Positions 10,726 through 20,100 of a stretch of DNA of 64,000 nucleotides are shown here, one piece after another (within the stretch, counting starts at the first letter, position 1; every line of letters starts with the position of its first letter). The DNA lies in the NCBI GenBank assembly GCA_019137255.1, contig WPDH01000018.1:124001-188000 (forward strand), in the 5' to 3' direction. Origin of the DNA: Corinectria fuckeliana. Lineage: Eukaryota; Ascomycota; Sordariomycetes; Hypocreales; Nectriaceae. Both the position numbers and the translations under genes were made by a program. Under the pieces are notes generated by a model. That model ran no database searches and was not told the origin of the DNA. It was given only the letters and a program-made list of their open reading frames with translations.

Positions 10726-11500
10726 ATGCATTCGGGGCGTAGCCATGCAGGTCAGGGGACGAAAGGCGGCGGTGGATGAGCCGCCCGGGTTGCGGGTTCA
10801 GTGCAATTCGTGAGGCCTTGAGGATGGGCCCACGGCTGAGGCGATTTCTTATTTCGATCTACGGTAATTCGGATGAAGAGAATACCGAGGCACTTGAAAA
10901 GTTCTGCATGTTTGTGTGTTCATGAATCCTCGACAGTGACGGCGACTTTACCCCGGGCCGTCACGTCGTACGAGAGATGCATGGACAGTGGGCAAAAGGA
11001 CACGGGCTCGCCGGGCCAGAGCGTTACGAGTGGACGAAGGCCTGTGAATTTAAGCATAGACTCGGTGGAATGGATATTACGGATGATGTCCTTTTTACCA
11101 ACTGATGGTACTTTTAAATTGTGTCTCTGTGCTACTGTGACATGTGCTAATGTGAAGACATGAGATGTGGTTGAGACTCAATTAAACGTGAGTCATGCTA
11201 TTCGGGCTGTATATCACCTGCCCTTATCGACTTTCAGTCTTATCTTCTCCTTAAATACAGTCTTGCTATTAAGAATAGCCCGAATATAAATACAGTACAG
11301 CCCGAATAGCGCGACTCTTGAACGTTTGCGTCATAGAGGAGGTAGTCATCCTGTTTGTGCACCTAGCAATACTCTTTGGGACCAGCGGTACGGAGTATCG
11401 TTTGGGCGAGTCAGGTCGGCCCCGCTTGCTCATGTACTGCTCACATGCTGACCGAGTTGAGAGATGATGTGGCAGCTAGGTAGCACATCGCTCAGTCAAC
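10726..11500. other. intergenic with second MITE copy
   Basis: Holds the 3' region of ssb1 and the MITE at 11190-11317. No other supported feature. Confidence 0.55.
11190..11317. mobile_element. MITE copy 2 (GAGTC...GGCTGTA family)
   Basis: The left end 11190-11212 reads GAGTCATGCTATTCGGGCTG. The right end 11295-11317, read on the minus strand, is GAGTCGCGCTATTCGGGCTG. The 82-base core is non-coding and contains an additional internal partial copy of the end sequence (gaatagcccgaat, near 11273-11285). It shares its ends with the element at 7043-7247. AT-rich TTAA or TTGA tetranucleotides sit close outside the ends, but I cannot fix a target duplication. Confidence 0.65.
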
Positions 11501-12478
11501 ATGGCGTGCATTCGTGGGAGATTCAGGGACGACCCAGCGAGTCTCAACCTCAACCTGCTAGACCTCCCCGTGGACATCCTCAGCCTTATCCTCCACCCGC
11601 TCGTCACCAGCCCAACGGCCATCCCGCTCTGCCCCTGCTCGGCATCGCCCATCGACCCCCTGCCGGTGCTCCTCGCGCATCCAGCCCTGCACGCCATCGC
11701 GGTGCCGCTGCTGTACACGGCCAACCGGTTCGTGCTGGACGCGACAGGGTCGCACGCGCAGCACGTGCGGCGGCACCTGGCTACAGCCGCAGCCGCAGCC
11801 GCAGCCGCGGGAGATGGGCACGAGCATGACCACGGCGGACTACGGGGTGGGGCGCTGCCGGTGGCATCGTTGTCGTCGTCGTCGCCGTCGTCGCTGCTTG
11901 CGACAAGGGACGCGCGGCGCAGGGTGGCCAACTTGCAGGTGCGCTTCGACCGCCTGCGGGGGTGGGTGCACGCCGGCCTGGTGCCGATGCTGACGGACAT
12001 GGTGGTGCAGGGGGCGCTGGAGCATCTGACGGTGTGGGTGCGGAGTCCGCCGGAGGGCCAGCATCAGGTGCGGCGGAGGAGGCCCGGAGACGGGGGGGCG
12101 GCGGCGGCGGCGGAGGACAACGACTTGGCCATGTTCGCCCGGCCGCCGCTCGAGGGGCTGCTCCGCGTGCTGGCGGACCCGTATCTCCGGACGGCGCGGC
12201 TGTGGGTCGATAGGAGGCGACACGCGCGAGCGTGGTGTCGGTTCTACGCGGGGGGCGCACCGGGCTCGGGGTGCGAACCCGGGGACGCGGCCGGGGCCGG
12301 GACGGGGACGGGGAACGGAGGCGGAAGCGGTGGAGATCGGGATGGACGGTTGGAGACGGGGCTGGAGCTGGGGAGTGGGGAGGCGGTGGAGATTGACTGG
12401 CGGATGGTGCTCCGGGTAGTGGACCCTGAGAGGAAGGATGTCACGGTGGCAGGGGACGGGAGGAGGAGGTGGTGGTGA
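11501..12478 (+). CDS. F-box-like fungal protein
   Basis: A single exon of 325 residues starting MACIRGRFRDD. The segment LLDLPVDILSLILHPLV (about residues 19-35) is the typical start of a fungal F-box-like domain, which binds Skp1 in SCF ubiquitin ligases. It is followed by the FVLDATGSHAQHVRRHL and RRRVANLQVRFDRLRGWV patterns seen in many uncharacterised ascomycete F-box-like proteins. Low-complexity inserts occur: an alanine run from GCAGCC repeats (about residues 94-103), a Ser run (122-130), and Gly/Ala-rich stretches after residue 180 and near 260-285. The coding sequence is GC-rich compared with neighbours. The first part of the domain is convincing; the target and any SCF membership are inference. 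It could also be a general conserved fungal protein without Skp1 binding. Confidence 0.6.
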   Translation: MACIRGRFRDDPASLNLNLLDLPVDILSLILHPLVTSPTAIPLCPCSASPIDPLPVLLAHPALHAIAVPLLYTANRFVLDATGSHAQHVRRHLATAAAAAAAAGDGHEHDHGGLRGGALPVASLSSSSPSSLLATRDARRRVANLQVRFDRLRGWVHAGLVPMLTDMVVQGALEHLTVWVRSPPEGQHQVRRRRPGDGGAAAAAEDNDLAMFARPPLEGLLRVLADPYLRTARLWVDRRRHARAWCRFYAGGAPGSGCEPGDAAGAGTGTGNGGGSGGDRDGRLETGLELGSGEAVEIDWRMVLRVVDPERKDVTVAGDGRRRWW

Positions 12479-14038
12479 TTGGATTCAGATTGGTTACAGC
12501 TGATGACGTCCATTTTTCCAAGGCGATGGCTTGTGATGAACAGAGTGGCCCGGAGCACGCATGTGTGGGTGTCTCTGGTGGTGGTAACGGCCAGACACGA
12601 CATTGTCATGAGCAATAGTTTTAATTTCAGCAAATATGAGGAAAAAAGCATGTTGTTGGAGGATGCATGCGTGCGTGCGAATGCATAGCACCAGTAGCTG
12701 GCTTGTTTCTTGATGGCGTGTTGTGTGTGTGTGCGTGCGCGTGGGAGGTTTTGGTTGGCTACTAATAAGTTTGGCATTATTGAAGTCTATGTCCATCTGC
12801 ACCAGGAGCAACTTGGCAAGAAAGTCGCCATTTGCTAGACCCCCGTGTCTTGGATCCCTTCGCTTCATTAACTCTTGGCTTTATTACGCCCGAGGCATCC
12901 GTTCCAAGGCCTTCATCATTCGTTCGTCGGTCAGTCAGTCAATCAGTCAGTCAGGAAGCACGTAGGTACTAGTCGAAGGCTTGACTATCCCGACCGGACG
13001 TGGCTCGGAGACCGGAGAGTGCTGTTAATGTGAGAGAGTGGGAGGCTTGTCTCATGGTGTCATTTTTTTGTCTTCCGTTCGCCCACTACAAAGTACAAGT
13101 ATGTCTAAGACTGAGCACAGGCTGATGATCCCTACTCATCTACGAATGACGTTGTTTTTGAAGTGACGACATACCACATAATTACATAGTACGTATCCGT
13201 ATCATGATATCGCACCCAACAACCCTCCTCAAGTCCATGCCACTCACCACTCACCACATGCCACGTCCGCCTTCCTCCGCCGTCCCTCCCGTGCGTTCGC
13301 CTTCATTCCCAATCATCCCCTTATCACAAATCTTGCCATCCCTTCTGTCTCTGTCTGTGCCTGCCCGCTCGCTCGCCTATCCATCCATCCATCCATCCAT
13401 CCACCCTTGTACCACGCTGCAGCGTCGCACCAACCAACCTGCAGCAGCTCGGCATCGTCCCCGCCGAGATACCGCAGAACGCGCAGCCCTCTCTTCTCTT
13501 CTCTTCTCTTCTCTTCATCAGTCTCGGTCGTCTGCCGAGAAAAATAAACCTGCATGCACCTACGCAGTTCGATTGGACCGCATGCTTCCTCCCCACGCTT
13601 TTCCGTTCTCCCTTTTCTTTCCTTTTTTCTTTCTTCTTTTTCTTTTTTCCATCGCGTTTGGCGACAACGCTTTTAGCGAGTGGTTCTCTTTTTATTTTCT
13701 TTTTCTTTTTTTTAAACCCCCTGTCGTGAGACGCATCATGTCTGACACACCTAACACAAAACCAAAAGGTACTATGTAACACAACGCAACTTGCTTGGCA
13801 ACCCACAGGCACAAAAGTCACAACACATGTGCAGCAAATGTCGGCAGCCACCGATGAAGGGTTCGCCTCTTTTCCTGTTTTGTTTCTCTCTGTTTCTATC
13901 GTCGGCAGACTCCGCAACTAAGAAGCCTTGTCGACTCTGTTCCCGGTCCCGCCTGTCTGTCTACCCCATGTCCTCCTGTCTGCATTGACCGCTGACACTA
14001 CCTTAGATATCCGCACATGTACTACATAGTATGTGCGA
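12479..14038. other. intergenic, CT-rich leader-like region with microsatellites
   Basis: Contains a (CCAT)n run at about 13381-13402, a (CTCTT)n run at about 13489-13515, and a long pyrimidine tract (13600-13710) of the kind found just upstream of highly expressed fungal genes. A tiny spliced frame follows at 13738-13921 (see separate entry). A short palindromic pair cgcacat...atgtgcg lies at 14012-14037, next to the transposon. Confidence 0.5.
13738..13921 (+). CDS. possible tiny spliced ORF behind a CT-rich leader
   Basis: Tentative. Exons 13738-13768, 13809-13860 and 13909-13921 join in frame to a 31-residue peptide: MSDTPNTKPKG, then TKVTTHVQQMSAATDEG, then LRN. The pattern HVQQMSAATDEG looks protein-like, and the frame sits directly behind a long pyrimidine-rich leader. 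Against it, intron 1 is only 40 bases, the donor of intron 2 is GTTCGC, no consensus branch points are visible, and I recognise no family. It may also be the 5' part of a gene whose remainder was displaced by the transposon that begins 118 bases downstream. Confidence 0.22.
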
Positions 14039-14069
14039 ATATCCCTTTGAGTGTCGTAAGCCTACACTT
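14039..14069 (+). repeat. left terminal inverted repeat of the piggyBac element
   Basis: Identical over 31 bases to the reverse complement of 16096-16126. Confidence 0.9.
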
Positions 14070-14181
14070 CCGTACCAAGCCCCACATGACCCCCGCTAAG
14101 GCCGAGGTACGTAGAGTGACTTTGAGCACCAGCGAAATCAACCCCGCCCAATTCATCATACAATTCATTCTGTGCATTCTC

Positions 14182-16032
14182 ATGGATTCCCAACAGCCCT
14201 CTAGCCAGGCGGCAGTCAATGCATATGATGACAATAGCTTCATTCGTACTGATGACAGCCGCCGTGAGCACCCAGCTGATAACACCTGCCGGCCGATACA
14301 TGATCCGGTCCGGGATCGCGGTTACAACTTCGAGCCGATGGACCTTCCAAGCCGGGTCTTCGAGATAACAGCCCTGCCCCCAGAGCCGCTGTTACTTTTC
14401 CAGCAATTCCTACCTATTTCCTTAGTGGAAAGCTGGGTCTGCTACACTAATAGCTGGGTTAATCACCGGCTTGAGCAGCATGAAGCTGGCAGCTGCAGAT
14501 TGAAGCCACAGTCTCGGCTGTTGACTTGGAAGCCGACCTCTGTTGCAGAAATCTACATATGGCTTGCGATCCTAATGTATATAAGAATACATAGGGAGCC
14601 GCAGATTAAGAACTATTAGAAGGTTTCTGCTTTAAAGGACCAACACCCTATCCACCTAGTGACCAAATGGATGCCTTATAACCGCTTCTAGCTATTATCA
14701 CAGTATCTTCACATCTATGACTTTGCAACTATTGATAAGGACCCTGATATAAGCTTTTACGGCCGCACCTTTAGCCGGGTCAATATGTGGTCTGACCACA
14801 TACAGCATACGTCTACTGTTTTCTACATCCCGGGCACGTCTATCGCTGTAGATGAGTGTATAGTCCGCTTTCTCGGAAGGTCCCTAGAGATAACGACTGT
14901 CCCTTCGAAGCCAATTCCCGTAGGGTTCAAAGTCTAGGCTGTAGCCTAACGAGGCTATTTCCTGCGGTGGATTTGGCACCGGCCGGGCCGAAAGTTCGGG
15001 CCCGTAGGGATCCGGCCAACCTACCGGCGCCTGCCGTCACAGCTGCGGCGGGTACGGCAGCAGCGACGAGGGAAGAATACGATCCATCTGAACCCGACCT
15101 AAGCTGTGGTTGTTGCCCTAGTAAATCTGCTGCTGGAGGCCATATACCACGTATTTCTCGATAACCTATTCTCTTCCTGCGACCTCTTTCGCCGGCTCTG
15201 GCAGTGTGGCCACAGAGCTACCGGCATAGCCCGCAGGAACTGTGGCATCTATAAGCCCCTTATCAATCTTAAAGCTATAGATAATACAGCTGCTGGCAGC
15301 CTCGAATTTAATGTCATTAAAGCTATCCCTACAGCTGATAATAAGGTCAATCAGGTAGCTTGGAAAGACAACGCCCTTGTGTTATTCCTGTCAACTGTGT
15401 TCAGGGGCGATAAAAGACTTGACCGCAAGAGGAAAAGACTAACAACAGACCAAATGCAAGCACGGCCAATATAGCGTTTTTTTGGTGACGAGCCTGTTAA
15501 GCTGATTTCTATCCTATCTATCGCTGCTATCTACAATGATGAGATGAACGCTGTGGATCGCAGTGATCAGATGCGAGCGTATTGGGGCCTTGACCGCCGT
15601 GTACGTAGGGGCGGCTGGAAGGCCCTAGCTTGGGACTTTCTGCTAGAAATAGCCCTCATCAACAGCTTCATCTTACAGCAGCGGGGGCAGCCGCAGTGGA
15701 AGCCGGAGGCATCACAAGGCAGTTGGCGGCAACGCCTTATTAATGACCTCGTTGAGAAGTATGAGACTGACAGTCAGGCACGACAGAGGTTTCGGACTAG
15801 AGACGAATTTACGCCTGTGTCACAGCATAAATGGGTCCGTAATAAAAATCCTGCACCGTGTAAAGCATGTAAAGGAATACGGGTTGGAGAGGGTCAGCCG
15901 CAGCAGCTACCGCTGCAATCCAGCAGTGGGAATAGAGGCAAGAGGGTTCAGTCACGATACGGCTGTGAAGAGTGTAATGTATCTCTATGTAGATCTGGGA
16001 ATTGCTGGGACTTCTATCACCGCATAAATTAG
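14182..16032 (+). pseudogene. piggyBac (DDE_Tnp_1_7) transposase, broken by nonsense codons
   Basis: Former cut-and-paste transposase. From MDSQQPSSQAAV the whole 617-codon frame can be read without a single frameshift, but it contains six internal stops at 14617, 14689, 14935, 14947, 15100 and 15472. All are TAG or TAA. Family hallmarks survive: AVDECIVRF (first catalytic Asp), IYHVFLDNLFSS (second Asp), and MNAVDRSDQMRAYW (third Asp), followed by RRGGWKALAWDFLLEIALINS. The C-terminus has the Cys-rich zinc-binding tail (CKACKG...YGCEECNVSLC...WDFYH). Stops such as GCC-TAA-CGA in place of a Gln codon fit C-to-T change; others fit TGG to TAG on the opposite strand. This pattern is consistent with repeat-induced point mutation. 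It cannot make an active enzyme as it stands. Confidence 0.88.
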
Positions 16033-16095
16033 GTGGGGTTGAATGTACCTTTCATTTGCTGCTCTCTGGTTGGACCGAACCCCCGCTCGCAACCC

Positions 16096-16126
16096 AAGTG
16101 TAGGCTTACGACACTCAAAGGGATAT
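16096..16126 (-). repeat. right terminal inverted repeat of the piggyBac element
   Basis: Identical over 31 bases to the reverse complement of 14039-14069; it lies 63 bases behind the transposase stop. Confidence 0.9.
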
Positions 16127-16823
16127 GTGATGCAACCCTCGCTGACAGGCTTCCGCGGGGGCACCAGCATGCACAGCTCTGTCTACCGGACCTGCGAATA
16201 CCATAGTGAATGATCATATTTCCACCACTTCATTCTAGTGTGTATGCGTGCACGTTTTAATGAGGGAATGAGGGCTGCTCGAGGAAACGACCCAGACTTT
16301 GTCGCAATTGCTACTATGGACTCCTCCTCATCCGCACCTTGCCCCACTCACTTCCAAACTACTACGGGATCCAGACTAAAGACGCCCACCTCAATCCTTA
16401 TCCCGTGCATTTCGCTCGTTTTCCCTTCAACCGAAGCTAGAGCCTGTCGCTCCTCAAGCCACCCAACCCCAGCGCTTGGGGTTATCCCCATGGTTTCATT
16501 TCATGAGGGGGCTTGTCAATTATTGATGTTTTTTTAGGGGCCCTTCTTGGGGGGGTTTTGGTTCCCCTTTGCCTCTTTTGTTCCTCCTGCCCAAACATCG
16601 TAAATCATTCTACTCTTTTTTCTGCGCTTTTCGTGGCCCTAGCTCGTTGCTTGCTGTCTTTCAAACAAGGCAGAGTGGGTAACCCACCTGAATCAAATGT
16701 CGCAAGTCGTAAAGAAAAACCAAAGATTTCAGAAACGCTGTGTCATCGTAAATTGTTTTTGTCTTTGTTGTGTTGCTGCGTTGTGATGATCGCCGAAATG
16801 GCGAAAGAGGGGGCACATCCGAC
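16127..16823. other. intergenic behind the transposon
   Basis: No supported gene. Holds the 3' region of the small minus-strand gene and short T-, G- and C-runs (16530-16570). Confidence 0.55.
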
Positions 16824-17129
16824 TTAGGAAAGGATCACATCGTGGAAGTCTCCCTTGTGCTCGTCAAGGTGCTCGCCCCAGTGAACGGGGCCGAGCTTGA
16901 GGATGCGGTAGCTGTTGCCGGAGTTGGAGCTGCTGGAGGCGGTGCTGACGCTCGACGATCGTCGAGGGAGAACGTCGACAGCCTCGGAGGGAATGCTCGG
17001 GACACGGCTGTGAGAGCGCACCGACTGCTTCGTGGGGTACGAAGCCGAGGTGGCCGGGGCCAAGGAGAGGAAGGCCGACGGGGGAGCCGCGGTGAGGGTG
17101 AGGAACTTCTGAGGAGGAAGGTTGGCCAT
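16824..17129 (-). CDS. small conserved fungal protein (GPVHWGEH motif)
   Basis: A single exon encodes 101 residues. I chose the ATG that gives MANLPPQKFLTLTAAPPSAF. An upstream in-frame ATG would add 16 His/Asn/Ser-rich residues that look like leader sequence. The N-terminal half is Pro/Ser-rich. Residues about 60-73 form a serine run (SSSVSTASSSSNSG). The C-terminus is a compact acidic/histidine block, YRILKLGPVHWGEHLDEHKG followed by DFHDVILS. I recognise this tail as a conserved small-protein signature in sordariomycetes, without a known function. No signal peptide or membrane segment. On the minus strand a cataaag element lies about 215 bases upstream of the ATG and could be its TATA box. 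Confidence 0.75.
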   Translation of the reverse strand: MANLPPQKFLTLTAAPPSAFLSLAPATSASYPTKQSVRSHSRVPSIPSEAVDVLPRRSSSVSTASSSSNSGNSYRILKLGPVHWGEHLDEHKGDFHDVILS

Positions 17130-20100
17130 TGTGTTGGAGTTGGACTTGTTGTGTGTTTGCGTGTGGGAGTTGTGCAAGTGTGATGCTGCTGTTGTGGCGG
17201 GCTTGAAGATTCAGCTGAGGTGGGCGAGACAGCTAGATCGTGGAGTTTCCGGAAGAGACAAGAGGCTTGGCCGTGTTTGACTGATGAAGAAGAAGAAGGC
17301 AGGAAGGGGAGAGTCTGGTTGAGGGAGGGAATCAGCCTCTTTATGCCTGAGAGTTGACGGCGATTTCGAGAACCCTGTTGTCTGGGTCGACATCCCTCCC
17401 ACATGATGCATGCCGAGTCCACCCCCGGCGTCCCGATGTCTCAAGGTGCCGTGTGTCCCGCAAAATCCCAGAAGCCTAGACCGGGCCCGGGAGCCTATCT
17501 TTTGGGCACATGCAGGCCGAGATGACATATCTTGGCACACCTTCTGGCAGCTTGCCAATCCATTCCAAGCGCCAAAGATAGATAGTCGCCGTCGAGATTA
17601 GCCGAATATCACGGAGAGTTAGTCGGCCGGACTTGCTTTGCTGTCGGGGAAGACGGGCCAGAAGAAGACAGAGAGGCCTCGCCGCTCGAGGGAGTGAGCG
17701 ACTGCCTGAGGGACTGACTGAGTCACCGCCGTGTTCCAAGCAGTGCGCCCGTCGTTTTGCCCCTTCCACTCGTCCATCTCGGTTTCTGTCCGTCGTCCTC
17801 GTTACCACGTCTCCCTGCTATTCGGTACGCGGACTTGGCGGCACCGGGTGGAAACCCGGTCACCCTCTGATTGGCCCCTGAGGCCGCCCACAAAACAGCA
17901 ACCACACGCCCGTCGCTCGCTCTCAGCCATTCTCATTCGCTCACTTCCATCAAGTCTGCAATCCGTGCAGTCGTCATGGGCTTCCTCCATTGCACACGTG
18001 GGGGGTCCCCAGACCAGAGAGCGGCCCGGGCCTACCTACCGCCTTGCGAGCTACCGCCTACCACCCCGCGGCGCGATAAATGACAAACACCACGCATAGG
18101 CCATGGCCGTGCTTTGCCACGACTGCCAAGTGCCGCCCGTCAGCTGCCGTCGCCTTTCCGATCCAGGGGCCAGACCAGACAGGAGCTTCTGCTGACACAG
18201 TGACACCCGTCCATTGTGCTCCACTTGAGGCTCAATCATGGTAGCATTGGAAAGACTCGAGAGCCAAGGCCACCGGCAAGTGTCGCCCTGGTCTCATTGG
18301 TTCATTTCCCCGGCCCCGACAAGGGAATATCTCGGGAAGCGGAGGAGAAGCTTTGGTCTGGGCGTCTTGCAGATTGCGGGGAACCGCCGCCGTTGAGACA
18401 TCGCTCCCGCCCGCCGGTCCTCCTCCAAGAGCTATCAAAGCCTCAGAGAGATGCCAGCTAAGCTTACTTGGGCTGTGATGCTCATCGTCCTCCCGCTCCA
18501 GCTGTCCAGACTCGTGCAGCGCGTGGCAGACTCTTGCACCGAACCGCCCGATTCCCCGCCACCACGGGGCCATGTGTTTGACAAGGCCTAGGACACCGAA
18601 GCTAGCCGGGGAATGCCCATCATCCGGTGGACCGCTCATGTTCTGCCCCTGTCAGACAAATTGTGCTGCCGGCCACCGGCTTTCGTGTGACCGGATTGCG
18701 TCCCGGGGGATGTGGTCTTGCACGTTCTCGACACATCCTGCCGAGCATGCCACCAAGAAACCAAGAAACCCAGAAACCCCATTGTCTCGGCACTCCCAGT
18801 CATCACCCTGTCTCGTGGGAAGGGTGGAACGTGGTGGCCAAGTCATGGGGGAAGAGAGTTGCCTGTGTTGTGGCCAACATCATGCCATCTTAAATCATTC
18901 AGGTTTTCTCTCTTCTTCACCCAGACGCGGCACATGAGCCATCGGAGACCTCCATCTGGCCGAGACTGCGAGAGACAAGATGAACGTGCAGCTAGCTACG
19001 GCAGCACCCTAGCTCGTTGGCCGACCGATCGGTTGGTTGCGTTGAAAGTCATGGAGGGTTGCGTCTCCTTCCCGCCTGGATCCCGCCTGGATCCAGCCCA
19101 AGTTCCGTCCGCATCCCGCTCGCCCTCTATCCACCCATCGCCTCGCCAGATCAACCCTGGTCACATTATCATGTATGACCAGCGGTCAACCCGGCTTTGT
19201 CATGTGACCAGAACCCGACCTAGAGACGATGTCCCGAAGCGAAAGTATGGTGAGAGGCATCTCACCGAGTATCGCCTTCTTCGGCCGAGAACCCCAGATA
19301 TGGTACGACGCATCGGGAGTGCACGGCCGAGTGGCCGGGTTGCCTCCTTTACACCTCGTTCGTCGAGCGAAGCCAACCGGCCGTTGCCTCAGCCGTCAAG
19401 GCCCTGCCCTCCGTACTGCCCTTCAGTCTCGGCCAGCATGTGAAGCTTCTGTGCCAAGTGGGCAAGCAGAACCTTCCCCTCGACTGCTAGTGCTTGGTCA
19501 TCCCGGCTTCACCGCCAAAACTCATACATCTCATTCTGCCTAATGCAAGAGGGAATTATCAGTACGCGGGGTCTTCGCTTGTCACATTCTTCACCAACAG
19601 CATGCTTCCCGCGCAGTTGGTTCTTCGTTCTCAACGTCTGAGACATGCGCGGCATGCAGGATAGGAGAGGACTGTGACTTGCTTGGAGCTTGCTGTCGTG
19701 GCAGGATCTTTTGTACGGTTGTTGAGTCTGAAGACAGGGCATATGCAGGGAACTTGACAGCAAGTCTTGGAGATCCAGGCTGTACTAGGCAATTCCTCCC
19801 TGGTTCCTTGCGAAGCTTTGTTGGTGATGAAACGATGAGGTGCAGGCAATGATTATGATTATCACCACACCGTAACTCTTGCAGGACCGCGAGACTCGTC
19901 TGGGAAGCTGCTAGCCCCTTCCCTAGGATGCTTCTCGACACCGTCGCCCACTTCCGTAAGTCCGCTCGTCACACTCTAACGCGATCCATCCCCAACAGCA
20001 TCGGCAGGAGCCGCCTTGCAGTGACCAACTGATCGTCGGATGAACCGGCCTAACTCGCTCGTTTCTCAAGTCGGAAGTTGGCAAACCTCCATCAAATCCG

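Larger units (their letters stand above)
14039..16126 (+). mobile_element. dead piggyBac-type DNA transposon
   Basis: A 2.1-kb element bounded by perfect 31-base inverted ends (14039-14069 and 16096-16126) that read ATATCCCTTTGAGTGTCGTA inward. It encloses a transposase frame (14182-16032) with piggyBac-family motifs. The outer four bases of each end are ATAT, which is its own reverse complement. It could therefore be part of the inverted repeat, or a four-base target duplication flanking 27-base ends that begin CCCTTTG. PiggyBac elements normally use TTAA, so this is unusual. Confidence 0.85.

Noticed and set aside
13204..13779. Plus-strand open frame of 191 codons
   Set aside because: Made of CCAT and CTCTT repeats and T-rich tracts; better explained as promoter/leader sequence.
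14011..14038. Palindrome cgcacat...atgtgcg next to the transposon, considered as the true element end
   Set aside because: It has no counterpart at the right side; the 31-base pair at 14039/16126 is the better end. Kept only as a flank observation.
18712..19443. Plus-strand open frame of 243 codons
   Set aside because: Composition (Arg, Ser, Pro, His scattered) and lack of any motif or splice logic look like chance; no conserved pattern.
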